Assembly: GCF_016908395.1 (NCBI RefSeq)
Contig: NZ_JAFBDU010000007.1
Location: forward strand, 1-64,000
Reading direction: 5' to 3'
Source: Metabacillus crassostreae
GTDB taxonomy: Bacteria > Bacillota > Bacilli > Bacillales > Bacillaceae
DNA length: 64,000 nt
Positions 57,118 through 64,000 of this stretch are shown in pieces (positions within the stretch are counted from its first letter, which is position 1; every line of letters starts with the position of its first letter). Made by a program: the position numbers and the translations under genes. A model generated the notes under the pieces. The model was given only the letters and a program-made list of their open reading frames with translations. It was not told where the DNA came from and did not search any database.

Positions 57118-58098
57118 ATGTTAAGTGTGAAGAGAATTTATAGCATAGTTGGATTTGTCTTTCTAATTGCCATCTTAGCAGTGATTGCATTTACTTCATG
57201 GTATACAGTTGATGAATCAGAACAAGCTGTCATGATTACATTAGGAGAAGTTGAGGAAGGGGTTAGTGAACCAGGACTTCATTTTAAATATCCTTGGCCT
57301 ATTCAATCTGTTGAAGTGCTTTCAAAAGAAACCTTCAGTTTACAATTTGGGTATGAAGAATCTGAAGATGGTGATGTAAAGGATTTTCCTAAAGAAACTA
57401 AGATGATAACAGGTGACGAAAACATCGTTTTAGCAGACATGGTTGTTCAATGGAAAATAACAGATCCCGGTAAATATTTATTTAATGCAGAAAATCCAAA
57501 GGAAATGCTAGAGGATGCAACTTCTGCCAGCTTAAGAAGTATTATAGGTAGCTCTACTATTGATAACGCCTTAACATCTGGTAAGGTGGAAATTGAAAAG
57601 CAGGTACAGGAATTATTATCAACATTAATAAATGATTATGATATTGGGATTACTGTATTGGCTGTAAAGCTTCAGGATGTGGATCTGCCAAATGAAGAAG
57701 TTAGAAAAGCATTTACAAATGTTACAGATGCACGTGAAACGATGAATACAAGAAAAAATGAAGCGAATAAATATAGAAATAAGCGTACTGAGGAAGCACT
57801 TGGTGAAAAAGATGCGATTATATCAGCTGCTGAAGGTGATAAGGCTGCACGTATGCAAGAAGCTCGTGGAGATGTAGCTCAGTTTAATGCAATATATAAC
57901 GAATACAAAGATGCTCAAGATATTACACGTAAACGTTTAGTTCTTGAAACAATTGATCAAGTATTGCCAAATGCTGAGGTATATATAATGGAGGATAACG
58001 GTAATACAATGAAATATCTTCCGATTAAGGATGCATCATCAACCACCAAACCTGTAGCACCGGTTGAACAGGAAGGAAGTGAAAAGAATGGACAATGA
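57118..58098 (+). CDS. hflK: HflK, SPFH-domain modulator of FtsH
   Basis: A 326-residue SPFH/prohibitin-family protein with one N-terminal transmembrane segment (about residues 8-28), then the SPFH domain (about 30-220; LGEVEEGVSEPGLHFKYPWP is characteristic), a charged helix with EANKYRNKRTEEA, and a Ser/Pro/Gln-rich tail. HflK and HflC assemble a membrane cage around FtsH in E. coli. It overlaps hflC by 11 nt. B. subtilis has no gene pair between phoR and polA, so this is a lineage-specific insertion. The start ATG 57118 follows GGTGGGGAT. Confidence 0.85.
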   Translation: MLSVKRIYSIVGFVFLIAILAVIAFTSWYTVDESEQAVMITLGEVEEGVSEPGLHFKYPWPIQSVEVLSKETFSLQFGYEESEDGDVKDFPKETKMITGDENIVLADMVVQWKITDPGKYLFNAENPKEMLEDATSASLRSIIGSSTIDNALTSGKVEIEKQVQELLSTLINDYDIGITVLAVKLQDVDLPNEEVRKAFTNVTDARETMNTRKNEANKYRNKRTEEALGEKDAIISAAEGDKAARMQEARGDVAQFNAIYNEYKDAQDITRKRLVLETIDQVLPNAEVYIMEDNGNTMKYLPIKDASSTTKPVAPVEQEGSEKNGQ

Positions 58099-59017
58099 TA
58101 ACGTTGTAAACATGGACGAAAAAAAGCCTTCATTCTCTTTCAAAGGATATCTTCGTGGAGGTATAGTTTTATTAATTATCTTACTTATTCTCTTTATCAC
58201 ATTAACAAACTTATATATTGTAAAAGAAAATGAATATAAAGTTGTTCGTCAGTTTGGTGAGGTTGTTAGAATTATTGAAGAGCCTGGACTAAATTATAAA
58301 ATTCCATTTATCCAGTCTGTTACAACATTACCAAAATATCAAATGACTTATAATGTTGAAGAAGCAGAGATTAATACAAAAGACAAAAAACGCTTAATCA
58401 TTGATAATTATACAGTTTGGCATATTGAAGATCCTAAACAAATGATTTCAAATGCTCGAACAATTGTTAACGCTGAAACGAAGATGGCGGAGTTTGTTTT
58501 TTCAACAGTGCGTTCAGAGTTAGGGCAGTTAGACTATGATCAAATTATTAATGATGAGAAATCATCAAGAGGAAGTTTAAATGATCAAGTAACTGACATT
58601 GTTAATGAATTATTAGCAAAAGATGGATATGGCATCAAAGTAACAGATGTAAGAATGAAACGAACGGATTTACCTGCTGAGAATGAACAATCAGTATTTA
58701 CCCGCATGATTTCTGAACGTGAATCAACGGCACAAGGATATCTTTCAAAAGGTGACGCAGAAAAAAATAGGATTATAGCAAATACCGATCGAGAGGTAAA
58801 AGAACTGTTAGCTGAAGCTAAGGCAGATGCTGAGATAATCCGAAGTGAGGGTGAAAAAGAAGCTGCTAAACTTTACAACACATCCTATTCAAAAGACCCT
58901 GAATTTTATGAGCTGTTTAGAACTCTTCAATCATACAAACAAACAATTAATGAGGAAACAGTTCTAATCATTCCATTTGATTCTCCGTATGCAAATTTAC
59001 TTAAGGGTAGTGAATAA
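58088..59017 (+). CDS. hflC: HflC, SPFH-domain modulator of FtsH
   Basis: A 309-residue HflC-type protein: transmembrane segment at about residues 20-42, SPFH domain (about 45-235) with VVRQFGEVVRIIEEPGLNYK, and a C-terminal helical region (ERESTAQGYLSKGDAEKNRI, then EAKADAEIIRSEGEKEA). Its N-terminal cytoplasmic part is longer than in E. coli HflC, and no periplasmic-type signal is cleaved. The frame opens at 58064; ATG 58088 follows GGAAGTGA inside hflK. Probably a two-gene operon forming a heteromeric complex. Confidence 0.85.
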   Translation: MDNDNVVNMDEKKPSFSFKGYLRGGIVLLIILLILFITLTNLYIVKENEYKVVRQFGEVVRIIEEPGLNYKIPFIQSVTTLPKYQMTYNVEEAEINTKDKKRLIIDNYTVWHIEDPKQMISNARTIVNAETKMAEFVFSTVRSELGQLDYDQIINDEKSSRGSLNDQVTDIVNELLAKDGYGIKVTDVRMKRTDLPAENEQSVFTRMISERESTAQGYLSKGDAEKNRIIANTDREVKELLAEAKADAEIIRSEGEKEAAKLYNTSYSKDPEFYELFRTLQSYKQTINEETVLIIPFDSPYANLLKGSE

Positions 59018-59147
59018 GTAACAATAATGAACCACAGTTTTCCTTTCTATTTGGACTCATGATAAAATAGAGGAAGGCTAAGGTTCTTTTTTTATTGGTG
59101 CTTCCCACTATTTTTCTATAAGGTTGTTGCTAATTAACTTGTACTTG

Positions 59148-59165
59148 AAATCAACAAAGTTTAAA
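59148..59165 (-). repeat. Possible solo end of a family B repeat
   Basis: AAATCAACAAAGTTTAAA here, read on the minus strand, is close to the left end of the family B copy at 56641 (TTAAACTTTGTTGTTGATTT). No other part of the element is nearby, so this may be chance. Confidence 0.2.
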
Positions 59166-59283
59166 GAGGATTTCTAGAAAAATGTAAAATTTGTATGATC
59201 ATTAGCTAAGAAGACCTGAGAGACAAACATAATTAAGTAAATGATATGAAAAACCTATTTACAAGCTATTGGAGGATTAAAAA

Positions 59284-61914
59284 TTGACTAAAAAGAAAAT
59301 TGTATTGATTGATGGAAACAGTATTGCATATAGAGCGTTTTTTGCTTTGCCGCTACTAAATAATGATAAAGGTGTACATACGAATGCAATTTATGGATTT
59401 ACTATGATTTTAATGAAGATACTTGAGGATGAAAAGCCATCACATATGCTTGTAGCATTTGATGCAGGAAAAACTACCTTTAGACACAAAACGTTTCAGG
59501 AATATAAAGGTGGTAGACAAAAAACTCCTCCTGAATTATCAGAGCAATTTCCCTTTATTCGTGAACTACTTGATGCTTATCAAGTATCACGATATGAGCT
59601 TGAGAATTATGAAGCCGATGATATTATTGGGACTCTTTCTAGGCAGGCTGAAAAGGATGGCTATGAAGTTAAGGTCATCTCAGGTGATAAAGATTTAACA
59701 CAATTAGTTACAAATAACATAACAGTTGATATAACACGTAAAGGAATCACTGATGTGGATTCTTATACTCCTAGTTTTGTACAAGAGAAATATGGCTTAA
59801 CTCCCGAGCAAATTATTGATATGAAGGGCTTAATGGGCGATACTTCGGATAATATTCCAGGTGTACCAGGTGTGGGGGAAAAAACAGCGATTAAGTTACT
59901 AAAGGAATTTGCGTCTTTAGAAAATGTATTAAATTCAGTTGATCAAATAAATGGGAAGAAATTGAAGGAAAAGCTTGAGGAAAATCGTGAACAAGCTTTA
60001 ATGAGTAAAGAGCTTGCAACAATTGACTGTGATGCCCCAATCACAATTGGGTTAACGGAATTAGAGTATGAAGGATTTGACCAACAAAAGGTAGCAAATA
60101 TATTTAAGGAACTTGGCTTTAATTCATTATTAGATAAAGTTGGGGAAGAAGAATCACAAGATATAGCTGTAGAAGAGATAGAGTTTAAGAATGTAACAGA
60201 TCTTACGAAAGAAATATTAATCGATGAATCTGTGCTATATATTGAAGTTCTTGAAGAAAGCTATCACCAAGCTGACATCATTGGGATATCGATTGTAAAT
60301 AAAAATGGATTATTTTATGTGCCAGCCGATACTGCTTTAACTTCTGAAGAGTTTAAAGCATGGGCGGAAGACGAGTCAAATAAGAAAATAGTTTATGATG
60401 GTAAGAAAACAACGGTTGCTTTAAATTGGAAGGGTATTTCATTAAAAGGAATTAACTTTGATGTATTAATCGCTGCTTATTTACTAAATCCTTCAGCAAC
60501 CTTTGAAGATGTTTCAAGTGTGGCAAAGGTCAACGGACTCTCGATCGTTCAAACAGATGAAAGTGTTTATGGTAAAGGAGCAAAACGATCAATTCCAGAT
60601 GTAGAGCAATTGAGTGAGCATATTGTTAGGAAAGGACAAGCTCTTTTCTTATTGAAAGAAACACTAGAAGATCAGTTAGCTGAAAATGATCAAACTTCTT
60701 TATTAAATGACTTAGAATTACCTCTTTCTCTTATTCTTGCAAAGATGGAAGCAACCGGTGTTAAGGTAGATATAGAACAGCTTAAAGGTATGGGAAAGAA
60801 GCTTGCTGAAAAGTTAAAATCGCTGGAAGAGAATATTTTTGAACAAGCTGGTGAATCTTTTAATATTAATTCTCCCAAACAATTAGGCGTGATTTTATTT
60901 GAAAAATTAGGTTTACCAGTTATGAAAAAAACGAAAACTGGATACTCAACATCAGCAGACGTTTTAGAAAAACTTGAAGACAAACATGAGATCGTAAGGG
61001 AGATTCTTCACTATCGTCAGCTTGGGAAATTGCAATCAACCTATATAGAAGGTTTATTAAAGGTGGTTCATAAGGATACGCATAAAATTCATACACGATT
61101 TAACCAGGTGTTAACAACAACAGGTAGATTAAGTTCAATTGATCCTAATTTGCAAAATATCCCTATCCGTCTTGAAGAAGGGCGTAAAATTCGTCAAGCC
61201 TTTGTAGCTTCAAATAAGGATTGGGTTATCTTTGCAGCAGATTATTCACAAATTGAATTAAGAGTATTAGCTCATATTGCTAATGATAAAAATCTTGTTG
61301 AAGCTTTTAGAAATGATCTTGATATTCATACAAAAACAGCTATGGATGTATTTCATGTTGAGCAAAATGAAGTTACTTCTAACATGAGAAGACAGGCAAA
61401 AGCAGTAAACTTTGGAATAGTTTATGGAATTAGTGATTATGGACTTTCACAAAATCTTGGAATTACCCGTAAAGAAGCGGGAGAGTTTATTAAACGATAT
61501 TTAGAAACATTTGTTGGTGTTCAGGAATATATGGACGATATTGTGGCAGATGCAAGAGGAAAGGGATATGTTAAAACATTACTTCATAGAAGAAGATATA
61601 TCCCAGAGCTTACAAGTCGTAATTTTAATATAAGAAGCTTTGCAGAAAGAACAGCGATGAATACACCGATTCAGGGAAGTGCAGCTGATATTATTAAAAA
61701 AGCTATGATCGATATGGCAGATCGTCTCAAACAGGAAAAGCTTCAAACAAAATTATTGTTACAAGTTCATGATGAATTAATTTTCGAAGCTCCAAAAGAA
61801 GAAATTGGGATTCTAGAGAAAATTGTGCCTGAAGTAATGGAAAATGCTGTTGAGTTAATTGTGCCATTAAAGGTAGATTATTCTTACGGTGATTCATGGT
61901 ATGATGCTAAATAA
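59284..61914 (+). CDS. polA: DNA polymerase I PolA
   Basis: An 876-residue family A polymerase. Domains: 5'-3' exonuclease (1-290; GDTSDNIPGVPGVGEKTA near 189), a 3'-5' exonuclease-like domain (about 300-465), and polymerase (470-876) with AADYSQIELRVLAHIA, RRQAKAVNFGIVYGIS and LLQVHDELIFE. In the exonuclease-like domain the DxE metal site is replaced (LYIEVLEE near residue 321), so proofreading is predicted absent, as in other Bacillus Pol I. The start is TTG 59284 behind GGAGG. Confidence 0.95.
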   Translation: MTKKKIVLIDGNSIAYRAFFALPLLNNDKGVHTNAIYGFTMILMKILEDEKPSHMLVAFDAGKTTFRHKTFQEYKGGRQKTPPELSEQFPFIRELLDAYQVSRYELENYEADDIIGTLSRQAEKDGYEVKVISGDKDLTQLVTNNITVDITRKGITDVDSYTPSFVQEKYGLTPEQIIDMKGLMGDTSDNIPGVPGVGEKTAIKLLKEFASLENVLNSVDQINGKKLKEKLEENREQALMSKELATIDCDAPITIGLTELEYEGFDQQKVANIFKELGFNSLLDKVGEEESQDIAVEEIEFKNVTDLTKEILIDESVLYIEVLEESYHQADIIGISIVNKNGLFYVPADTALTSEEFKAWAEDESNKKIVYDGKKTTVALNWKGISLKGINFDVLIAAYLLNPSATFEDVSSVAKVNGLSIVQTDESVYGKGAKRSIPDVEQLSEHIVRKGQALFLLKETLEDQLAENDQTSLLNDLELPLSLILAKMEATGVKVDIEQLKGMGKKLAEKLKSLEENIFEQAGESFNINSPKQLGVILFEKLGLPVMKKTKTGYSTSADVLEKLEDKHEIVREILHYRQLGKLQSTYIEGLLKVVHKDTHKIHTRFNQVLTTTGRLSSIDPNLQNIPIRLEEGRKIRQAFVASNKDWVIFAADYSQIELRVLAHIANDKNLVEAFRNDLDIHTKTAMDVFHVEQNEVTSNMRRQAKAVNFGIVYGISDYGLSQNLGITRKEAGEFIKRYLETFVGVQEYMDDIVADARGKGYVKTLLHRRRYIPELTSRNFNIRSFAERTAMNTPIQGSAADIIKKAMIDMADRLKQEKLQTKLLLQVHDELIFEAPKEEIGILEKIVPEVMENAVELIVPLKVDYSYGDSWYDAK

Positions 61915-62020
61915 TAAATTTTAAATCTGTTTGAAAGATAATAAATCCCTCTCACAGTTAGGTAAGGGGGAGTGACTGGTCTAAAAGACCTTGAGCTCTA
62001 CACACATACTATTGGAAAGT

Positions 62021-62050
62021 AAAGCCTCTTTAGATACCCTAGAGGCTTTA
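62021..62050 (+). terminator. Possible terminator of polA
   Basis: A 9-bp perfect stem AAAGCCTCT/AGAGGCTTT (62021-62029 with 62041-62049), 11-nt loop, but only a short T tail. Confidence 0.5.
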
Positions 62051-62128
62051 TGTGAAGTTTCTCTTGGATCTTTATTGTGTTAGACAATTAGACTTAGTTC
62101 TAGAACATAGATAAAAGGAAGTGATGAT

Positions 62129-62953
62129 ATGCCAGAGCTGCCAGAGGTTGAAACTGTACGCCGCACATTGCTTCAGCTTGTAAAAGGAAAAACAATCGAA
62201 AACGTAACAATACATTGGCCCAAAATGATTAAAAAGCCAGAGGAACCAGATCAATTTGTGGATGCATTAATTGGTCAGACAATTCACGACGTTAACCGAA
62301 GAGGAAAATTTTTAAAATTTATATTAGATGACTATGTACTGGTTTCTCATTTGCGAATGGAAGGTAGATATGGATTGTTTGAGCAAAAAGAGGAATCTGA
62401 TAAACATACACACGCCATATTTACATTTACTGATGAAACGGAGCTACGTTATCGAGATGTACGCAAATTTGGCACAATGCACTTATTTAAAAAAGGATTA
62501 GAAGAAAAGGAATTACCTCTTTCTCAGTTAGGTCCAGAACCATTTTCTAAAAATTTTACTGTATCTTATCTTGAAGAACGATTAAAGAAAACAGCTAGAA
62601 AAATTAAATCTGCTTTACTTGATCAAACAATTGTTGTTGGACTTGGAAATATATATGTTGATGAGGCATTATTTCGCTCTGGAATAAACCCTGAAAGAAT
62701 TGCCAACACATTAACAAAAAAAGAGTATCACCTATTACATAGGGAAATCATTTTAACCCTAGAAGAAGCTGTTGCCCAGGGAGGCAGTACTGTGCGCTCT
62801 TATGTAAACACACAGGGTGAGATAGGTATGTTTCAACTACAGCTATATGTATATGGTAGAACAAATGAGCCGTGTAAAAAATGTGGGACAATATTAACAA
62901 AGACAGTAGTGGGCGGAAGAGGTACACACTTTTGTGAAAAGTGTCAGAAATAA
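62129..62953 (+). CDS. mutM: Formamidopyrimidine-DNA glycosylase MutM (Fpg)
   Basis: A 274-residue DNA repair glycosylase/AP lyase removing 8-oxoguanine. The catalytic N-terminal proline after Met removal is in MPELPEVETVRR. A lysine in RRGKFLKF (near residue 57), HLRMEGRYG, and the C-terminal zinc finger with two CxxC pairs (CKKC and CEKC, residues 249-272) are present. The start ATG 62129 follows AAGGAAGTGATG. The order polA-mutM-ytaF-coaE is conserved in Bacillus, a repair and CoA cluster. Confidence 0.95.
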   Translation: MPELPEVETVRRTLLQLVKGKTIENVTIHWPKMIKKPEEPDQFVDALIGQTIHDVNRRGKFLKFILDDYVLVSHLRMEGRYGLFEQKEESDKHTHAIFTFTDETELRYRDVRKFGTMHLFKKGLEEKELPLSQLGPEPFSKNFTVSYLEERLKKTARKIKSALLDQTIVVGLGNIYVDEALFRSGINPERIANTLTKKEYHLLHREIILTLEEAVAQGGSTVRSYVNTQGEIGMFQLQLYVYGRTNEPCKKCGTILTKTVVGGRGTHFCEKCQK

Positions 62954-62962
62954 ATAATTTAT

Positions 62963-62998
62963 AAAAGCGAGAAGCATTATTATGTTTTTCGCTTTTTT
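62963..62998 (+). terminator. Rho-independent terminator of mutM
   Basis: Stem AAAAGCGA/TCGCTTTT (62963-62970 with 62989-62996) with an inner GCAT/ATG helix and a T run. Confidence 0.75.
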
Positions 62999-63117
62999 TC
63001 TTTGATGTGATTTATTTTCACTGATTTTAACATTTTTATGCCTACTTAGATTAAACAAAATTTAAAGTTTTATTTAATTCATATCAACCTAAAGCTAGCC
63101 ATAAACTCAATACAGTT

Positions 63118-63161
63118 CTGTTTTCGAACTATTTTTAAGCAACAAGGTTTACTGAAAACAG
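63118..63161 (+). other. Inverted repeat upstream of ytaF
   Basis: A perfect 8-bp inverted repeat CTGTTTTC/GAAAACAG (63118-63125 with 63154-63161) with 28 nt between. Without a T run it is not a terminator. Its role is unknown. Confidence 0.35.
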
Positions 63162-63243
63162 CTCTTAGAAAAAACCTTCTTTAACATTATATAGGCTACT
63201 ATCATACACTATGTTAGCAATTAGAAGGAAGGGGCTAGGCTTT

Positions 63244-63894
63244 ATGGTTCAATATTTATCATTATTGTTGTTAGCATTCGCAGTAAGCTTAGATAGCTTT
63301 TCTGTAGGATTTACGTATGGGATGAGAAAAATGAGAATACCATTTAAATCGATCATTGTTATTGCTTGTTGCTCAGCAGCAACAATGCTTGGAGCAATGG
63401 TAGTTGGTGATTTGCTAACAAAGATATTTCCTATTTATGTTACAGAAAGGCTCGGCGGAGTTATATTAGTCCTAATTGGTATGTGGGTTTTATATCAATT
63501 CTTTCGTCCTGGAAAAGAACATTCAGAGGAAGCAGAAAAGATAGAAAAAACAGAAAAAACATTAATTAACTTTGAAATTAAAACACTAGGTATTGTCATC
63601 AATATTTTAAGAAAGCCAATGTCTGCAGATATTGATAAATCTGGAACTATAACGGGTATTGAAGCATTTTTGCTAGGCTTTGCATTATCACTTGATGCGT
63701 TTGGAGCAGGAATAGGTGCATCATTGCTAGGCTATTCCCCGATGATAATGAGTATTCTTGTTGCATTAATGAGCTCGTTATTTGTCTCAATAGGCATACA
63801 TTCTGGAAATGTACTATCAAGATTTAGCTGGATGGACAAATTTTCTTGCCTCCCAGGTATCATTCTCATTATGATAGGAATATGGAAAATATAA
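63244..63894 (+). CDS. ytaF: Sporulation membrane protein YtaF (MntP-like)
   Basis: A 216-residue membrane protein of the MntP/YtaF family with about six hydrophobic segments. Two acidic-residue helices, [17 protein letters not shown] near the N-terminus and [20 protein letters not shown] near residue 145, are the internal repeat of this family and may bind a metal ion. In B. subtilis ytaF is sporulation-associated. ATG 63211 has no ribosome-binding site; ATG 63244 follows AAGGGG and gives the family N-terminus. It lies 22 nt before coaE. Confidence 0.87.
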   Translation: MVQYLSLLLLAFAVSLDSFSVGFTYGMRKMRIPFKSIIVIACCSAATMLGAMVVGDLLTKIFPIYVTERLGGVILVLIGMWVLYQFFRPGKEHSEEAEKIEKTEKTLINFEIKTLGIVINILRKPMSADIDKSGTITGIEAFLLGFALSLDAFGAGIGASLLGYSPMIMSILVALMSSLFVSIGIHSGNVLSRFSWMDKFSCLPGIILIMIGIWKI

Positions 63895-63916
63895 GGATGT
63901 ACTGGAGGAAATGGTT

Positions 63917-64000
63917 GTGACAATTGTCATTGGATTAACAGGTGGAATTGCAAGTGGAAAAAGTACGGTTTCTACTATGCTTCAAGAAAAAGGAATTCGA
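63917..64000 (+). CDS. coaE: Dephospho-CoA kinase CoaE (5' part, runs off the window)
   Basis: Only the first 28 codons are in the window. The P-loop [13 protein letters not shown] at residues 6-18 matches CoaE, which adds the 3'-phosphate to dephospho-CoA. GTG 63917 lies 8 nt after GGAGG; ATG 63911 in the same frame lies too close to it. The position after ytaF matches Bacillus. Confidence 0.88.
   Translation, partial: MTIVIGLTGGIASGKSTVSTMLQEKGIR

Overview
The window is a contiguous piece of a low-GC, endospore-forming Bacillaceae chromosome (Bacillus/Metabacillus-like). Evidence: an alpha/beta small acid-soluble spore protein, the sporulation proteins YtfJ, YtrH, YtrI and YtaF, many TTG/GTG starts behind strong GGAGG ribosome-binding sites, and a gene order close to the ytsP-coaE block of Bacillus subtilis. 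I see no rRNA, tRNA, CRISPR array, prophage or intact insertion sequence. Gene names are assigned by recognising protein families and synteny by eye; no database search was run.

Layout. 1-7.5 kb: ytsP, refZ, hisJ and ezrA (division), then the sulfur-transfer pair nifZ-thiI, with an unexplained structured non-coding stretch between ezrA and nifZ. 7.7-17.5 kb: sspA, the acyl-CoA synthetase ytcI, the amidohydrolase ytcJ, an NAD kinase, sppA-yteJ, ytfI-ytfJ and tpx. 17.7-29 kb: ytxK, ackA, an EcsC-family gene overlapping moaB, the argG-argH operon behind ARG-box-like sequences, a short-chain dehydrogenase-like gene, ald and a repeat-disrupted ytkL. 29-34.8 kb: ytoI, ytpI, nrnA and the sporulation pair ytrH-ytrI. 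35-46 kb: dnaE, malic enzyme ytsJ with a FadR-type regulator, accD-accA and pfkA-pykA. 46-64 kb: fxsA, ytvI, ytwI, the TCA genes citZ, icd and mdh, a MaoC-like gene, phoP-phoR, an hflK-hflC pair, polA, mutM, ytaF and the start of coaE.

The genes form a core metabolic block: acetate/pyruvate/malate nodes (ackA, ytsJ, pfkA, pykA), entry to fatty acid synthesis (accDA), the first TCA steps (citZ, icd, mdh), and replication/repair (dnaE, polA, mutM, nrnA). Regulation visible in the sequence includes a FadR-type palindrome in the ytsJ promoter, cre-like sites near ackA and citZ, a four-half-site PhoP-box-like array just after phoR, and long hairpins close upstream of the ribosome-binding sites of pfkA, pykA, citZ and icd.

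The main non-gene feature is a family of dispersed repeats. Family A (about 350 bp, terminal inverted repeat AGAGGCTGGGACAT, a terminator-like hairpin plus a GC-rich core) has five copies, three between convergent genes; one truncated copy has replaced the 3' end of ytkL. Family B (terminal TGTTGATTTTT) carries a related GC-rich core in a different frame. No complete undescribed system is evident. The best leads are the ezrA-nifZ RNA candidate, the PhoP-box/short-transcript unit after phoR, the ytsJ operator/terminator overlap and the repeat family.
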